Counted from the stretch's first letter, positions 49,738 through 63,016 are shown. The stretch: DNA of 64,000 bases from Ricinus communis (GCF_019578655.1 NC_063265.1:12744501-12808500), one strand, 5' to 3'. The notes: generated by a model not told the origin, from the sequence alone. Numbers and translations: made by a program.

Positions 49738-51184
49738 TTGGTAAGAATAAACATTAATAAATTGATGCCCCCATTAAAAGTTTTTGAAAGGTAAGAGAGA
49801 GCAGATGTATTAGTATAGTTCCACTAAGCTTACTCTGTCATTATCAATGTCGGATACGTGTAAATTAATAACTGCAACAAAAGAAAAAAAAATTAAAAAA
49901 AAAAAAAAGAGTCATTCTTGAGAAACACTGACTCTGTTGCAAATCCGCAAGTGCTGCTGCTGGAGAGTTGCAGTTAGTCCAACTCTTTTTGAGGTTAATT
50001 TATTAGTCAAGTCGTCGAAGAGGAGAAATCACATGCAACTTCTTCCGGCGACCCTGATTTAAATTTCCATGTAGGCCTCGCCCACTTTTTATAAGATGCA
50101 TTTTCTCGGAAAATTACTTTGATCAGAGAAAATTCTTGGAACTAACCAACTATTTTTATTATTACTTTTCTCCTTTTGTATAATAATATTCGGTTTTTAT
50201 AGATATATGTAAGCAAGTGCCTCTCCTTGACTAATGGGATCTTTTTGTTTAGATTCCACTGACAGTTTTCTTTTTCTTTTACATAGTTTTGGAGGATTTA
50301 AATTGCCCAAATTTGAAAGGTTAATCAAAAGGAGGAGAAATAATCATAGCTACAAGAGTTATTTTTTCATTTTGTTCTATTACGGTCGGTAGTTTTCTTG
50401 CCATGGAAGGTACACTTTTTATTTTCTTTTTTCCTATTAATTTTTTCAATTACAATAAAATAATTAAATCATATTTCCATCTTATTTGTATAAATGGTCA
50501 GAGCTTATAGATTTTGATTGCAAAAATTTCTTATGTTTCTTTAGTAGTAAATTCGGGTAAAAGTTCGTTTAGGATTTTATTTTATATTTATTTTTTTTGT
50601 TGTTTATTAATTTTATTAATTAAATATTATAAATATTTTGTTTCGTCTTTCTTTTATGGGTGTTTGTCTTTTCTTTTATTATGGAAGCTAGGATGAGTTT
50701 AATTATAGTATTCAAAGAATTAGATTTTTTTAAAGACTCGTCAAATGACAATGAAGTTGATTTGTAGCTCAATATAGTCACCGAATGAAATGTGTTTATT
50801 GCCGCTGCGCCAAACGCAGCTAAAATACTGTATATAATTGTTTCGTTAACAAGATTATTGAAGTTTAAAGGAAAAAGTCATATTTATAACAAGATTATTA
50901 TATATTTATTGAATATAGTTGTATTTATTTATCTATCAAAAGTTATATTTATTAATTATTTTTAATAATTTTTTTTTTAAAAAAATTGCTCAAATAATAG
51001 ATGATAATGTCTATTTCAATTTTAATATATATTTTTTATTTTTCATGGATATTATTCTGCAATTTTATTTATTAAATATAATATTTATTTTATTTAAAAA
51101 ATGAATTTATATAATTATTATTTTCTATGGCAAGGCTAAATGAATTTAAAATTATTTTAATATACAATACTAATTATAAAAAAA

Positions 51185-51425
51185 CACCATCATCCGGTCA
51201 GGGATGAAATTAAAAATTTATTTAAAATAAAAAAAAAATGTCATATCTATTATAATAAATGTAAAAAATAAGTATAAAAAGAATCTAATAATTTTATAGG
51301 AGCTGAAGAAAACGTAAAAAGAATTACATAAATTTAAGAAAAAGATTTTGAAAGCTAGGGGGCCATGGCCACCCCTATTCCCCGGTTCGCCGTTTGCATT
51401 TAGTCCCGATGATAGTTTTACCAAT
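51185..51425. repeat. Possible degenerate transposon fragment
   Basis: GC-rich patch (gggggccatggccacccc) inside extreme AT-rich DNA, preceded by an A-rich stretch after catccggtcaggg. The base composition is unlike either flank. I recall similar GGCCATGGCC words from eudicot repeats but cannot assign a family, and no coding remnant is readable. Confidence 0.3.
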
Positions 51426-52129
51426 ACAAGTGATTTTGTAGAAAAATTAGCAACAAAAACATTTTATATATATATATATATAACTCTAGTAAGTATTCAG
51501 TTTAGGTAAAAAATCACAATAGTTTAATTTATATTAATATTTTTAATATATAATATATACTAAGAATGTCCTAATAATATTTTTTATTTTTAAAAAATAA
51601 TTTTTTATAAATAAAAATATCTTAAAAATAAATTATATATAAAAAATAAAATATTTTATTTAAATTTAATATTTTTTATATTTTATTTTTATCTGTCTTT
51701 TATTTTTATAGTAATAATTTTAGTTTTTTTGTTGTTTTTATAAATTGAGAAATAAAAATAATAAATACTAATTAAATTAAATCTATAAAACCTTGAAATA
51801 CAATTATTGAATATAAGATAGAGAGTGAAATTTGATATATAAAATAATTTTTAATTCTATATTTAAAGGGTAAAATATTATATTGAAGTGATATTTTATA
51901 CTGTTAATTTTTAAAATAAAAATTTAATATATATATATATATATATAATATATTGAAAATATTTTAAGTTTAAATATTAAATATAAAATGCAAAAATTAA
52001 TACAATAAAATACATATGATATCCGTAAAAAAAAAAAGTCGTTGGAGGCCACCGTCTGTATTCGTCTTTCCGCTGATGAAGAAGCTCCCTTTCGTATCCA
52101 TAATTAACAAACAAAACCCTCCAAAAGCC

Positions 52130-55100
52130 ATGACTGCATCATCGAGTAATCTCTTTGCATCAATAGACATGGGCACAAACTCATTCAAAATGCTAATAAT
52201 CCAAGCAGACCCATCTTCAGGCAAATTCCTCACAATTGATCGCCACAAAAACCCACTATGCTTAGGCCGCGACCTCTCCACTTCAATCTCACCAGAATCC
52301 CATTCTCGCGCTCTCAGTTGCCTCCAAGAATTCAATCACATTCTCAAATCCCACAACATCTCTCCTCATCAAACCCGCTGTGTCGCCACTGCAGCAATGC
52401 GTGAAGCAAATAACTCAATTGACCTTTGCAAAGCAATTTTTCAAAGTACAGGATTAGAGGTTGTTGTTTTGACTGGTGAGGAGGAGGCAAGCTTTATTTA
52501 TCTGGGTATGCTTCAATTTTTGAACTTTTTTGATAGAAGAGTTTTGGTTATTGATATTGGAGGTGGGTCTACTGAGTTTGTTATAGGAGAGAGAGGGATT
52601 GTTATTTTTGCTGTTTCTTTAAAGTTAGGTCATGTGGGTTTGACTCAGAAGTTTGATAAGATTTCGGATATTAAAGAGTTTGTTAAGTTAGTTATAAAGG
52701 AAAGCGGGTTAGTTGAGAAAATTAAGGACTTTGGTTTTGAGGTTGCTGTTGGGACTTCAGGGACTATTAGGTCCATTGAAAAGGCTGTTTTTTATGGTTT
52801 TGGACAAAATTTAGGTTATGATAATGAGGTTTTGTATAGTGATTGTAAGAGGGATTGGAAGTTTGGTGATGGAGAATTGAAGTGCTTAGTTGAGAGGTTC
52901 TGTAATGAAGGAGAGAGTGAGAAGAGTAAAAGAGATGAGTTTTTTAAGAGAAGATCAGAGTTCATTATTGCTGGTTCAGTGTTACTGGAGGAGATATTTG
53001 AGTTGCTTGGAATTAAAGAGATGGAGGTCTCTGGATATGCTTTGGGAGAAGGTGTTATTGCTGAAGCCTTGGCTAGAGTTTTTGAAGGTTATGATTTGAA
53101 TGCTAATGCGAGGTGGCGTTCTGTTGTAAGACTTGCAACAAGGTTCAGTGAGAAGAAGAGAATCAAGTCTGCAGCACAATGTGCTACCATTGCTAGTGTA
53201 ATCTCAACTCTCTAGCTTTATTTAATTTCTTATTGGCTTTAGGTTTTGTTTCATATTTTGATTTTCCACTCTCTCCAATTACTTTATCATATCTTAAATT
53301 TGCAAAACTAGAAGGAAGACCTTTTGGCATTTTTTTGTTGTTTATTTTAGGAAAAGTTGTTCAAGGAATTGAGGCATATTTTTCATCAAAAAATGGTATG
53401 GAAGTTGCTTTGATTGCATTTTCGTAGAGTAAAGATAAGCTCATGGATCATAGTAATATTACTCTGCGACAGATATAAGTTCAATGTTACTGTTAGTGCC
53501 AATTAGAATTTTATGTTTAAGATATCCAATGACTTGGTGATTGCTGCAGGAGATTTTTGTGGGCTTGAGAAAATGGCTAGAGGTTGCTGACAATCAAGTT
53601 AAGTTTAACCTGAGCTTGGATGAAAAGAGTCTTCAGTGTCTAGAAGCTGCCTGTTTACTTCACAACATAGGGCTCTGTCTTGGTAAAAAGGGTCACCATA
53701 AGCAGACTTATCGGATTATCATGGTATGTGTAATGTTCTTCTCAGGCACATAAGGGTCAGCTCTGACCCTAAACAATGCTCTCTATGACTGTGCATGTAT
53801 GCGATATATCTATTTTACCGAGTCTAATGAAGATATATATATATATATTTTCTTGAGTGGCAGATTATTTATATGAACTGTAATGCTCTCTATGCATGGA
53901 GATGCCTAGGGAGTTCTGCAACTTTTATAGATGATCTGCATACCTGATGAATTTTATCTTATTGTGCAGAATGGCAATTGTCTTCATGGATATAGTACTG
54001 AAGAGGTCGAGGTACATTTTATACATTATGATATCCATTCTCTGTTCTCAATATTCATATTCCTAGAATGCTCTCTATGGTAATAAACTTTTCGCAGTTA
54101 ATAGCTCTGCTCACAAGGCATCACAGGAAAAAATTCCCAGAGTCTGATCATTCCACTTTGGTTGGGATTTCTAAAGAGGTCTTTGTACTTTTTCTTATAA
54201 ACATCCTTCATTTGTTTCATAGCTGAGAAGAAAGGTGCTCACTTTTAAATCAATGTTTGTATTGTTTCAGTCAAAGAGGAGATTCAGAATTCTTTGTATC
54301 ATCATACGGATATCTGTTATTTTACAGAAAACTAACTGTTTGAACTTCCAAGATTTGGAATTTTTACACTCTGATGAAGGATTCAAACTGGTATGTTTTG
54401 TTCTAGTATTTTGTACAGATGCTTGTATGCTAGGAATATATAAGGTGCAGCTTGAGGGTAGTTTCTTCTGTTTTCACTGTCATAGTAATTTATTTTTTGC
54501 GAATGCAGACTTGTTGTCTTAATACATGTGTGTATGGAGATGATTACTCAATGCAACTGACATTGAGTGTGTGATGTGAGTACTGCATTAAGTTTTTGCA
54601 GGAATCAGAAATGTGGATAGTTTGTAGCTAATGTACAAGCTGTCTTCATCTATTTTCAACATGGTACTCAATTTTGGCATGATATTAGTTGAGAGCAATA
54701 GTAAGAATTAAAATTTAATATCATGGAAAAAAATATTATGTATGTAAGGCAAATACAAAATTATATGGATAACAGAGGAAATAAAAACCTTGTGCAATGC
54801 TTGCGAACATTCACATATTACTTTTGCTATTGTAGTTTGTTAGTTATTGTGTTTAGCATCACGGAGCACATTCCTTGTTTTCCTTCTTTGATATTGAAGC
54901 TTCATTCCATCACCATATATCACCTGGTCAGCTCTCATGTGCTGCCTTGCTCAATAACTTTTATAGAAGTTGACCTAAGGGTTTTCTGTAGGTATTCAGG
55001 GAGACCAGGGGCCCAACTGCTTTGTTTGCAGGAAAGGACATGGAGAAAAAACTGAAAAAGGAGTTAGAACAGTTCAAAACTGTATGTTTTTTCGTCCACT

Positions 55101-55241
55101 ACTAATTATTCTTCAGCAGATCAATATGGTTAAGATTGCAATATTTTCCTTTCGACTACCATTTTTGTTTGTATTCAGCTTTTCCAGGAACAGTTGTTGG
55201 TTGAGGTGTTGCCATGCACTTCAGAATCATCAAAAAGATGA
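52130..55241 (+). CDS. Ppx/GppA-type phosphatase (exopolyphosphatase-like)
   Basis: Seven exons (52130-53197, 53550-53723, 53970-54011, 54098-54178, 54271-54390, 54992-55081, 55179-55241) give 545 residues. The N-terminal ASKHA-fold half shows both phosphate loops: SIDMGTNSFKMLI (Asp13-Gly15) and VIDIGGGSTEF, plus TGEEEA. The C-terminal half is the helical HD-like region with LLHNIGLCLGKKGHHKQTY, where bacterial HD is HN, and LLTRHHRKKFP. Bacterial relatives hydrolyse polyphosphate or pppGpp; the plant substrate is not established. The chosen start is the ATG before TASSSNLF, at the domain edge. In-frame ATGs at 52076 and 52016 would add a basic N-terminal extension. The first exon is long, and the remaining exons are short. 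Confidence 0.88.
53832..53850. repeat. (TA)n microsatellite in an intron
   Basis: Short TA run inside intron 2 of the Ppx/GppA gene. Confidence 0.75.
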
Positions 55242-56208
55242 AATATTACTTGCACAATTGTCAGCCTCAGTTTGTTATAAAAACCTATAAAGCTCGTGAA
55301 CTGGATTACATTAATTGATCCATGCTGATTACCTTGAGAACAAACTACTACCTGGTATGTCTGCATCGTCCTTATTTAAAATTTAATTGCAAATCTGCAT
55401 TACTTGTCACATTGATCATGAATATTTGTAAGAGTATATAAATATCTTTTTCTTTTATTTCTTAACAAGAACAGTTAAAGATATGTTTCCCTTCTCTCGC
55501 CCTCTCTCTCATGGCAGTCTAGATGTGCTGCTGAACACAGACCATTCCCTTAGTGACTTGGTTGGAGCTTGCTAAGATGACATAGAGAGATGAGGACTAT
55601 AGTAGTCTTTGGCTTTCAGCTTCAGCCACTCTGGTATGTCATAATTTACATTTTCATATATTCTTATATGTGTTGTCAATTCATGCCATCCTTGTTGCTG
55701 ATTTTACTAGAGGGAGATTTAAGAATCCCATTGTTAGTGGAAAAATATGTCATTGAACTCGATAAAACAAGTCAATAGTTTGATACTAAGTATTTTTATT
55801 GTTTACTGTAATATGATGACATTTGATTATGGATTTTCTTAGAATAGTAGGGGAACAGCTCCTCATATTGTGTGCCTTGATATCGACGAATCTAGGCTTT
55901 CATTTCTGTACTGGGTCTTATTGATATCCATAGCCTATGCAGTTAAAGAGGGGAATGTGCCAAGCGGTAGCAGCAGAAAATGCAAAACGGTCAATACCAG
56001 AAGTGAATGGCCCTTGGAGTAGCAAAATTACAATACAAGCATTAGGCGCTTACCCAACAGATACTGCTAACCTTGATAGACCAAAACGGGGTCAAAGTAT
56101 GACAGAGAGAGAGCTTGATGCTAACTTCATGACATCCAAATGCATGAAGTGGGAGTGAGGAGCCTGGTAAAGGGCTAGAAGTGATGATATTTCCATTAGA
56201 AAACACTG

Positions 56209-56247
56209 TTAAAAGAAAAAAGAAAAAAGAAAAAAGAAAAAAGAAAA
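56209..56247. repeat. (AGAAAAA)n short tandem repeat
   Basis: Five or so copies of a seven-base A-rich unit in intergenic DNA. Confidence 0.8.
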
Positions 56248-57502
56248 GGGGATTTGCAATGACATCAATGGAAAAGACCTTTCATGTATGTGAAAATATT
56301 AATGGAGGCATGTGATTGATATATGTATTCAATGGCAGCCAGTAGCCATGTGAGCAAAGTGGGGTATCCGGTGACTACTTATTGCTCTTGTTTTTGGTAT
56401 TTGATTGATGACATTGTTAAAGAATTCACCATCTTATCTTGCTTTTATATTATTTAAATAAACTAAGGTGGCACAGCAACAAAAACAACATCAAAATCAA
56501 ACTTACAAATATTTAATAACAAGTATATCAATTTTTAGGATAATCGCAGTACGTGTAGCTGATGTGTCAGAAAGTTAATTAGTGGGTCCTCCTAATCCTA
56601 AACTTGGAAAGCGATTCAATAATTAATTAATTCTTTTAATTATTTATTTTTAAAAGTAAAAAAAAAAGGATAGCATAGAATTGTCAGTTTTCTGCTGAAA
56701 CTGAGCTTTCAAATCTGTTAAAACACAGAGAGGGATAAGTAAAAAGTCGAAAAGCCCAAAAGATATCATTTTCTATATTTGGTTTCCCATATCCATTTTC
56801 AAGTAACAGGAAGCGCAGCACACGCAATATTCAGTGCACCAGCAACCACTGAATCAATGCTGCTTTATATTTATTTATTTATAATTCTATATTAGTAGCT
56901 TATTTTCCTTTTGGCCGCCGTTTGTTATGTCAAGTCATATACATATTTACATACACTCCACCCCACACCGAGCAGCACGCATTTTACAGTTACAATTTTC
57001 GAGAGACTCGCATAGCCATTTCGCCTTCGGTAAGTTCTTTCTTTCTTTATCTTTTTTTCTACTTCGTTGCACTGTTTGTTTGGTTGCCGAGAAAAAAGAA
57101 AAAGAGGGAGAGGAAATTTTTATCTCTTAATGTTATAGACCGAATTTTCCTTCCCTTTTTTCTTTTCCTAGAAGAACTTTTTCGCCCTCCTCTATTTTCT
57201 TCTCTCGGAAGCCAAACACGCATATGAATAATGCGATTGGCAGTGGCATAGCTGTGTGTTTATTTTACTGCTATTCTGATGTTATTTACTGGCTTTACTG
57301 GTAATTATTATTATTATTTTTTTATATAAACGATAGATTTGTGTTTTTTGGTTGCCCAGAACTGAAATGAGAGCAGAGAGCAAAGAGCAACATAGAAGTC
57401 AAATCTTAGTTTTATAAACTAACGACATTTTCTCTATTATGTATGTCTCGTTGAGATAGTTGTTCTTTCAAGAGATTGGCTGCATTTTCTGTAGAGTGAT
57501 AG

Positions 57503-57528
57503 TTTTTTTTTTTTTTTTTTTTTTTTTT
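57503..57528 (+). repeat. T26 tract before a leader-intron acceptor
   Basis: Uninterrupted run of about 26 T, followed by acggttgttgcag. It probably forms the polypyrimidine tract of a 5' UTR intron. Confidence 0.7.
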
Positions 57529-57660
57529 ACGGTTGTTGCAGAGCTTTGAATTTTTCAATAGAAATAAAGTGCCATTTTCCTATCAATTTCTGGCATTGAA
57601 TAATTTTTTTTTTTTTTAATCTTGTTTAATAGAATTGCTGCTGCTTATTTTTTGGTTGGC

Positions 57661-60600
57661 ATGGGTTTGGAGGAGACAATTGACATCAAGAAAGACAAAG
57701 CTAACCAAACATTGACCATTTGTTTACATGCCTTTTCTGACTTAACTTATGTTTCTCCTGTGGTATTCTTATACCTCCTCAAAGAATGCTATATTCATGG
57801 TAGGTTCCTTTTGCTCCATTCTGAAAGTTTTCCTTTGACAAGCCCTGACTTTACCGTTTTAACTTTCTGGACCTTTTGAGGACTGTTATATCTGTTTGTA
57901 AATCCGAATATGTGGTATGCATTAAAACCTAAATCATGAACCATTTTTGTACTTTTCTAGTCTTTCTTGTTTCATGATTCTCTCTGATCACATTTCACAG
58001 GCTCATGTAAGGCAACAAAGAAGTTCAGAGCTCTTCAGCAACAAGTTCATCAGGTATTAGATAATTCTCCCAAACCTGGACCTGCCACTTTCGTTATTCA
58101 TTGCCTGCATGTCCTGCCGATTTTTGGATTGTATTCCGAAGGGTTCAGTCACTTGATTGTATCTGCTCTTCGTCGTTTTCTAAAACTATCACCCACCTCA
58201 GAAGACACCTTGCAAGCAAAAGGTCTAGCAGCTCAATTATTTTTAGATATTGTGGGAGGCTTAGTTGATCATGATGAAAGGTTGCTTATCAAGATAGTTG
58301 AAGCTTTTGATGTCAAGTTGACAAACATTGAGGCAGCAATTCAACGGTTAAAGGCCCGGAATGATAATAGGTTTGACACTGCAAAAAAATTCGTTGAACA
58401 ATATATTTTTAAGTTGGTAGAATCTCAGTCCTATATGACGGCAGTCACTCTATTAGAGCACTTCTCTATACGCCAGTCTGGGCAGTCTTTCCTTCTCAAA
58501 ATGATGGACAATAAACAATCTCAAGCAGCTGAAAAATGGGCAACGTTTATGGGAAAGCCAATGTTATGTTTACTTGTTCAGGAATATGTTGATAGGAACA
58601 TGCTAAAGCATGCTTATGAGACAATAAAGAAAAACAATTTGAAGGAAGAATTTCCTGATATATACCATAAATGCAAAGAAAGGTATTTTTATTTACTTGT
58701 ATTTCCCATAATTTATGCTGCTTTTCTTTCAGCTTTTCTTTCAGCTTTTCTTTCATAGGGTTCTTATGCCCTTGATCCATCTCCTGTTTAAATCAAGTGA
58801 GCATAAGAAAAACATCTCACTGACTTGCAGCTTGTTGAAGAAGTTAGCAAAGAAGGCACTATGGGATCTTGCTGAGGCAAAGACACATGGTGATAGGCAA
58901 CTTGTTGAATATTTGGTTCGTAGTTTTTTGCCATGTTGTTGTTATACTGTATTTGTATTACTCTATGTGACACAATTGGTTTGTTATATGTCTTCAGTTT
59001 TATACACTAAGGCATATTTGGCTCTTTTTGGTTCCTTGGTATAAAGAAACGGTGTCTCCTTGTTATAAGGAAATAATGTGTTTTTTTTTTTCCTTTTTCA
59101 TAGTTATAAAAATGTAGGTTCCTGGTTTTTATCCATTGTTCATAGAAAATGCAAATATGTAACGTGCTCTGCATGTATCTATTATTTGATCTTTGCATAA
59201 ATAACTCTGCAATTATTGTTTTTGCTTATGTTGCATTCATGCACTCTCTCTCTCCTCTTTCAGTTCTATGTAGCAATAAGGATTGGTGAAGGTGAAGGAA
59301 ACATTTAAATTCCTCATTAGTGGTTATGACATTGGTTCATTGAGTTGGGGTCTTATGCCTTGTAGGCGAACTGTATTTAAAAAGATCAATGGTGTTGTCC
59401 TGATGGATGTTTAGCTCCAAGTGTTGGGTAATACTGGCAATGAGATGGTCAGGAATCTGTCTTGCTATATCTGATGGGGCAGGGTGGTCAAGATCTGGTT
59501 TTTTGAGCAGAGATGATTTCAGCATGTTTGAATCGTTGGCAACTTATATTGTCTATTGCCACTTTTAACTGTTATTTTAACATCTATGTTCATATGGGCA
59601 CATAATGAGTGTAGTCTGCATGTTTGACTTGGCTACTTTGATGAGCTGGATTTATTGGCATGTTTGTAGATGATTAAGATGGGGCCTGTGATAAAGGCCT
59701 CTGATAAACCCCATTACCCAGCTCATCATTGTTTCCCTATAGTTAATTAGCTTTAATTCCTTCCTTTAATGTTATTGCATTTTTGTGCTTGATAGTAGGA
59801 AACCAGTGTCAAAAATCAGATAGAAAAATGAAAACAAGGCAGAATACGCTTGTAAATTATGACAAGAGTAATAATTTTCACGTGTTTTATAATTCCATTG
59901 AGAATTAAGTGGACTGTGTTTCTATTTGCTTTACATATCATTTGGAGAAATAATGGCAAGTGCATGCATGCTCTGCTGATTTTATATTAAATTCTTTTGA
60001 CTAACCTTTAAATTATATAATCTAATGCTATAAAAGTTTTTAATAGGTTTACTTGGCGATGGAGGCTGGTTACTCAGAGAAGGTTGATGAACTTTGTGAT
60101 CGTTACTCCCTTGAAGGTTTTCTGAAAGGCAAAGGTACTCTTTGTGCATTGTGTATCTGTATGCATCCTTGGACATCACGTTCTAGCTTGACAGGCATAC
60201 TATTCTGTCTTTATCATGCTTGTGAAGGGATTGGCAACTAATTAACTTGGGCCTGATTTTTTTCTTGAATATTTGCTAGATTTATTGTTTGCAATACAAA
60301 ATTGCACTTCGGACCTCCTAGTCTTCATTTTGGAAAGCAACACCAATTTGTGTACAATGACAACTTTTTAGTGTCATTGCAGCACTTGTATGTTACATTC
60401 ATTCAAGAGATGGTCAGAGGTGCTGATGGTTTCGTGATGAAAATCAGATATTGTTATTCTTTTTGCTAGTTTTTATTTTTAATTTCTTAAATTTAACTTG
60501 TAACTAGCATATTGTAATGTCTTGGAAAATGGACATTCGTTTTATGTTATTTCATAGACTTTTGGACTCTCGAAGAAGTGTACATTCTTTGTTCTAGATT

Positions 60601-62718
60601 GATTCTTTCAGATTTTTGGTGAAACTAACTCTGCTTGCTGCTTGAAATTTTATGTGTTGGGCAATGGACCCTATGTTAGAAAAGCTGGTTGAGCCCCTAT
60701 GTGAAAGTGCCCTTTAGATTGACAAGGATTGGTAATAATTATGTCTTGCTGCTATGATGGGGTGAGTCATGCAAGAAATGGTTGTGGTGGGCGAGTAATT
60801 AGTGTATGTGTAATTTGTTTAACATTGCTGGGAAATGGATAGCTACGATCATAAATTGTATAGAAATGAATGATTTTACGTGGTTATTATGTAGTAGTAT
60901 CCAACTTGTCATGGAAAGACACTTATACTTGTGCTACTTGGTGTTTAGAACTTGAAAGTCTTCCACATGGTAGATTCCTGCAACTTAATGAGTTTGCTGT
61001 TGAAGATATTGTCTGGGTTGATGAAGTTGATGGTTTATGTGGTGCAACGGGTCACATTGAGGGATGTAAAGTTGTGGGTCTTGATTGTGAATGGAAACCC
61101 AATTTTGAGAAAGGCAGCAAACCGAACAAGGTGATGACTGATTGCCTGTTATTTTCTTCGGAGGGTCCTTGTGGCTGTTAACCTGTTACATATAAAGTAT
61201 TTAAAAATGGTTTTTCTTTGTTGTGCTCTGTCTTATTTCAAATATATCTATAGTGAAAATGGTTGTCTTATGTTTCAGGTTTCTATCATGCAAATTGCTT
61301 CTGATAAGATGGTTTTCATCTTTGACTTGATAAAGTTATTTGAAGATGTACCGGATACTTTAGACAACTGCCTAACTCGGATTTTGCAGTCTCCCAGAAT
61401 TCTAAAACTTGGTATGGCATATCTAAACACATTCTTTGGAGGAGAACTACCTTTCATCATTCATCATCATGCAAATTTTAAGCCTTTTTAAGATTGAAAT
61501 CTCGATCTATTTTGGAGATGAGGAGGTCTCTTTGTTTTCTTTGCTTTTTATGGGTATTTTGAACTCTTAGATTTTAGGACCTTTTTATGCTTAATTTTTT
61601 TAATCGAAATGAGGATTAATCATTGGCTAGTACCTACCAACAGGAGCTTTAAATATCAACAAACTTTCTCTTGAATATTTTATTGATCCTTGATGAAGTA
61701 TCTTATCTGAAAAATTAGAAAATGAAGAAAGGTGCTAATAAGCTTGGTGGATTTGCAGGTTATAACTTTCAATGTGATACAAAACAGTTAGCTCAGTCTT
61801 ATGGAGAGTTAAAGTGCTTCAAGCACTATGAAATGTTACTGGACATTCAGAACGTCTGCAGAGAACCCCGAGGTGGTCTGTCAGGTCTTGCAAAGGTATT
61901 GAAAAACATTAGAATACCACCAATAGTTTCTGTCACTGTTATGCAGTCCGTATTCTATCTGAACTCATGCCTGCATCATTCTCTAACTTGCTTATGAACA
62001 TTGTTATTTGCATCTGTTCTCTTATATATTGTTGTCTGCATTGCCTCAAATCAGAAATTATTAGGAGCAGGTTTGAACAAAACTCGACGGAATAGCAATT
62101 GGGAACAGCGGCCTTTGAGTCAGCACCAGGTACGATTCTTTTCTCTTGTTTAAATGATAATTCTATATCCTAATACTCTGCAAAAGCCTTGGGAAACAAA
62201 TCAAGGTCTTATGGAAGACTACCCAGTTGTTCAATAGAGCTAGATGCTCCCTACGAACATGCATTTATCTGCTTCTACCAACTATGAACTATATTAGTGA
62301 GGATTGATCCTAGTATTGATACCATTAATTTAGCAGCTGAGATAACTAAATTCTGATGAAACTCGAGTGAACTAAATCAATATATTTTACAGCTGGAGTA
62401 TGCTGCTCTTGATGCTGTTGTACTTATTCAAATATTCCACCATATCCGTAATCATTCTGAACCTGCTGATATCTCGGGGGGGCATGAGAAGATCAAGTGG
62501 AAATCTTATATTGTAAGTGTGCTGGTAATACTAATACCGTGTCAGTTTGTGTGGAGATATCTGATTAGGCTTTTCGAATGCAATTGGTCTTCTACTTTTT
62601 TAATCTTCATGCTGTTCTATGTACAAACTCTTGGTTTCACATGCAGGTTTCTCATATGGATAATCCCCAAAAAGGAAAGAAGGGACTCAAACTTAACTTA
62701 AAGAGGCATCAGGAGTAA
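57661..62718 (+). CDS. MUT-7/EXD3-like DEDDy 3'-5' exonuclease
   Basis: Ten exons (57661-57799, 58001-58682, 58831-58915, 60047-60134, 60949-61130, 61279-61411, 61759-61895, 62055-62129, 62393-62512, 62647-62718) give 570 residues. The N-terminal 350 residues are helical, like the N-terminus of MUT-7 proteins. The RNase D fold follows with all catalytic motifs: Exo I GLDCEWKP (Asp, Glu), Exo II GYNFQCDTKQLAQSYG (Asp), Exo III LEYAALDAVVLI (Tyr...Asp). It is therefore DEDDy and should be active. Animal MUT-7 acts on small RNAs and transposon silencing. The plant homologue (At5g24340 type, from memory) is little studied. It ends with a basic tail (KGKKGLKLNLKRHQE), without the C-terminal Mut7-C zinc region. 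Start chosen: ATG at 57661; a leader intron lies upstream. Confidence 0.88.
58721..58756 (+). repeat. Three tandem 12-bp units inside intron 2 of the MUT7-like gene
   Basis: CTTTTCTTTCAG occurs twice in tandem, then CTTTTCTTTCAT. Each full unit is itself a polypyrimidine tract plus CAG, so it resembles a splice acceptor. Confidence 0.85.
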
Positions 62719-62971
62719 AGATCCAGCAAGTTTAGCGACTGACATATTTTTCTTGCTCATTCAATAGATGGTATGCGCTGTACATATTACGCACAATAGC
62801 TCAAAAATGAATTTTCCAGAGATTGATATGAGGAAAATAAAAATAGTTTTTCTAAACTAATGAAGTCTATTAGTTAGGGATATTTTGATTTGAACCAACG
62901 AGTCCATGCTCATGATCCTGGGCCTGGAGGTAAATATCTATTTATAGTTTATTTAAATTAATATTTCTGAT

Positions 62972-62972
<1 letters not shown>

Positions 62973-63015
<43 letters not shown>
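62973..63015. repeat. (GTATAT)7 hexanucleotide array
   Basis: About seven copies of GTATAT. The array's end, gtatatgtatagttagttaa, recurs at 63071-63091. Confidence 0.88.

Positions 63016-63016
<1 letters not shown>

Larger units (their letters stand above)
48273..52129. other. Divergent intergenic region (CBP60g / Ppx-GppA)
   Basis: About 3.9 kb between outward-facing genes. The CBP60g side holds its leader, W-boxes and CGCG boxes. A (TA)n run lies at 48580-48602. From about 50.1 kb the DNA is extremely AT-rich with further TA runs (51462-51482, 51929-51948). A GC-richer island at about 51355-51415 carries the palindrome GGCCATGGCC within flanking G and C runs and looks like an old repeat fragment. 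No gene is supported. Confidence 0.5.
55242..57660. other. Ppx/GppA 3' region and MUT7-like promoter/leader
   Basis: Holds the 3' UTR of the upstream gene and the promoter of the next. A 74-codon frame (55937-56158) has ordinary codon look but no family I know and no splice context; I do not call it a gene. A run of AGAAAAA-like units lies at 56209-56247. The leader of the next gene has a likely intron from cttcg|gtaag (57029) to ttgcag (57540), with a 26-T tract just before the acceptor. Confidence 0.45.

Noticed and set aside
55937..56158. 74-codon frame downstream of the Ppx/GppA gene
   Set aside because: The composition is protein-like, but there is no domain, splice context or neighbour support. 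It remains possible as a degenerate remnant; a protein search would decide.
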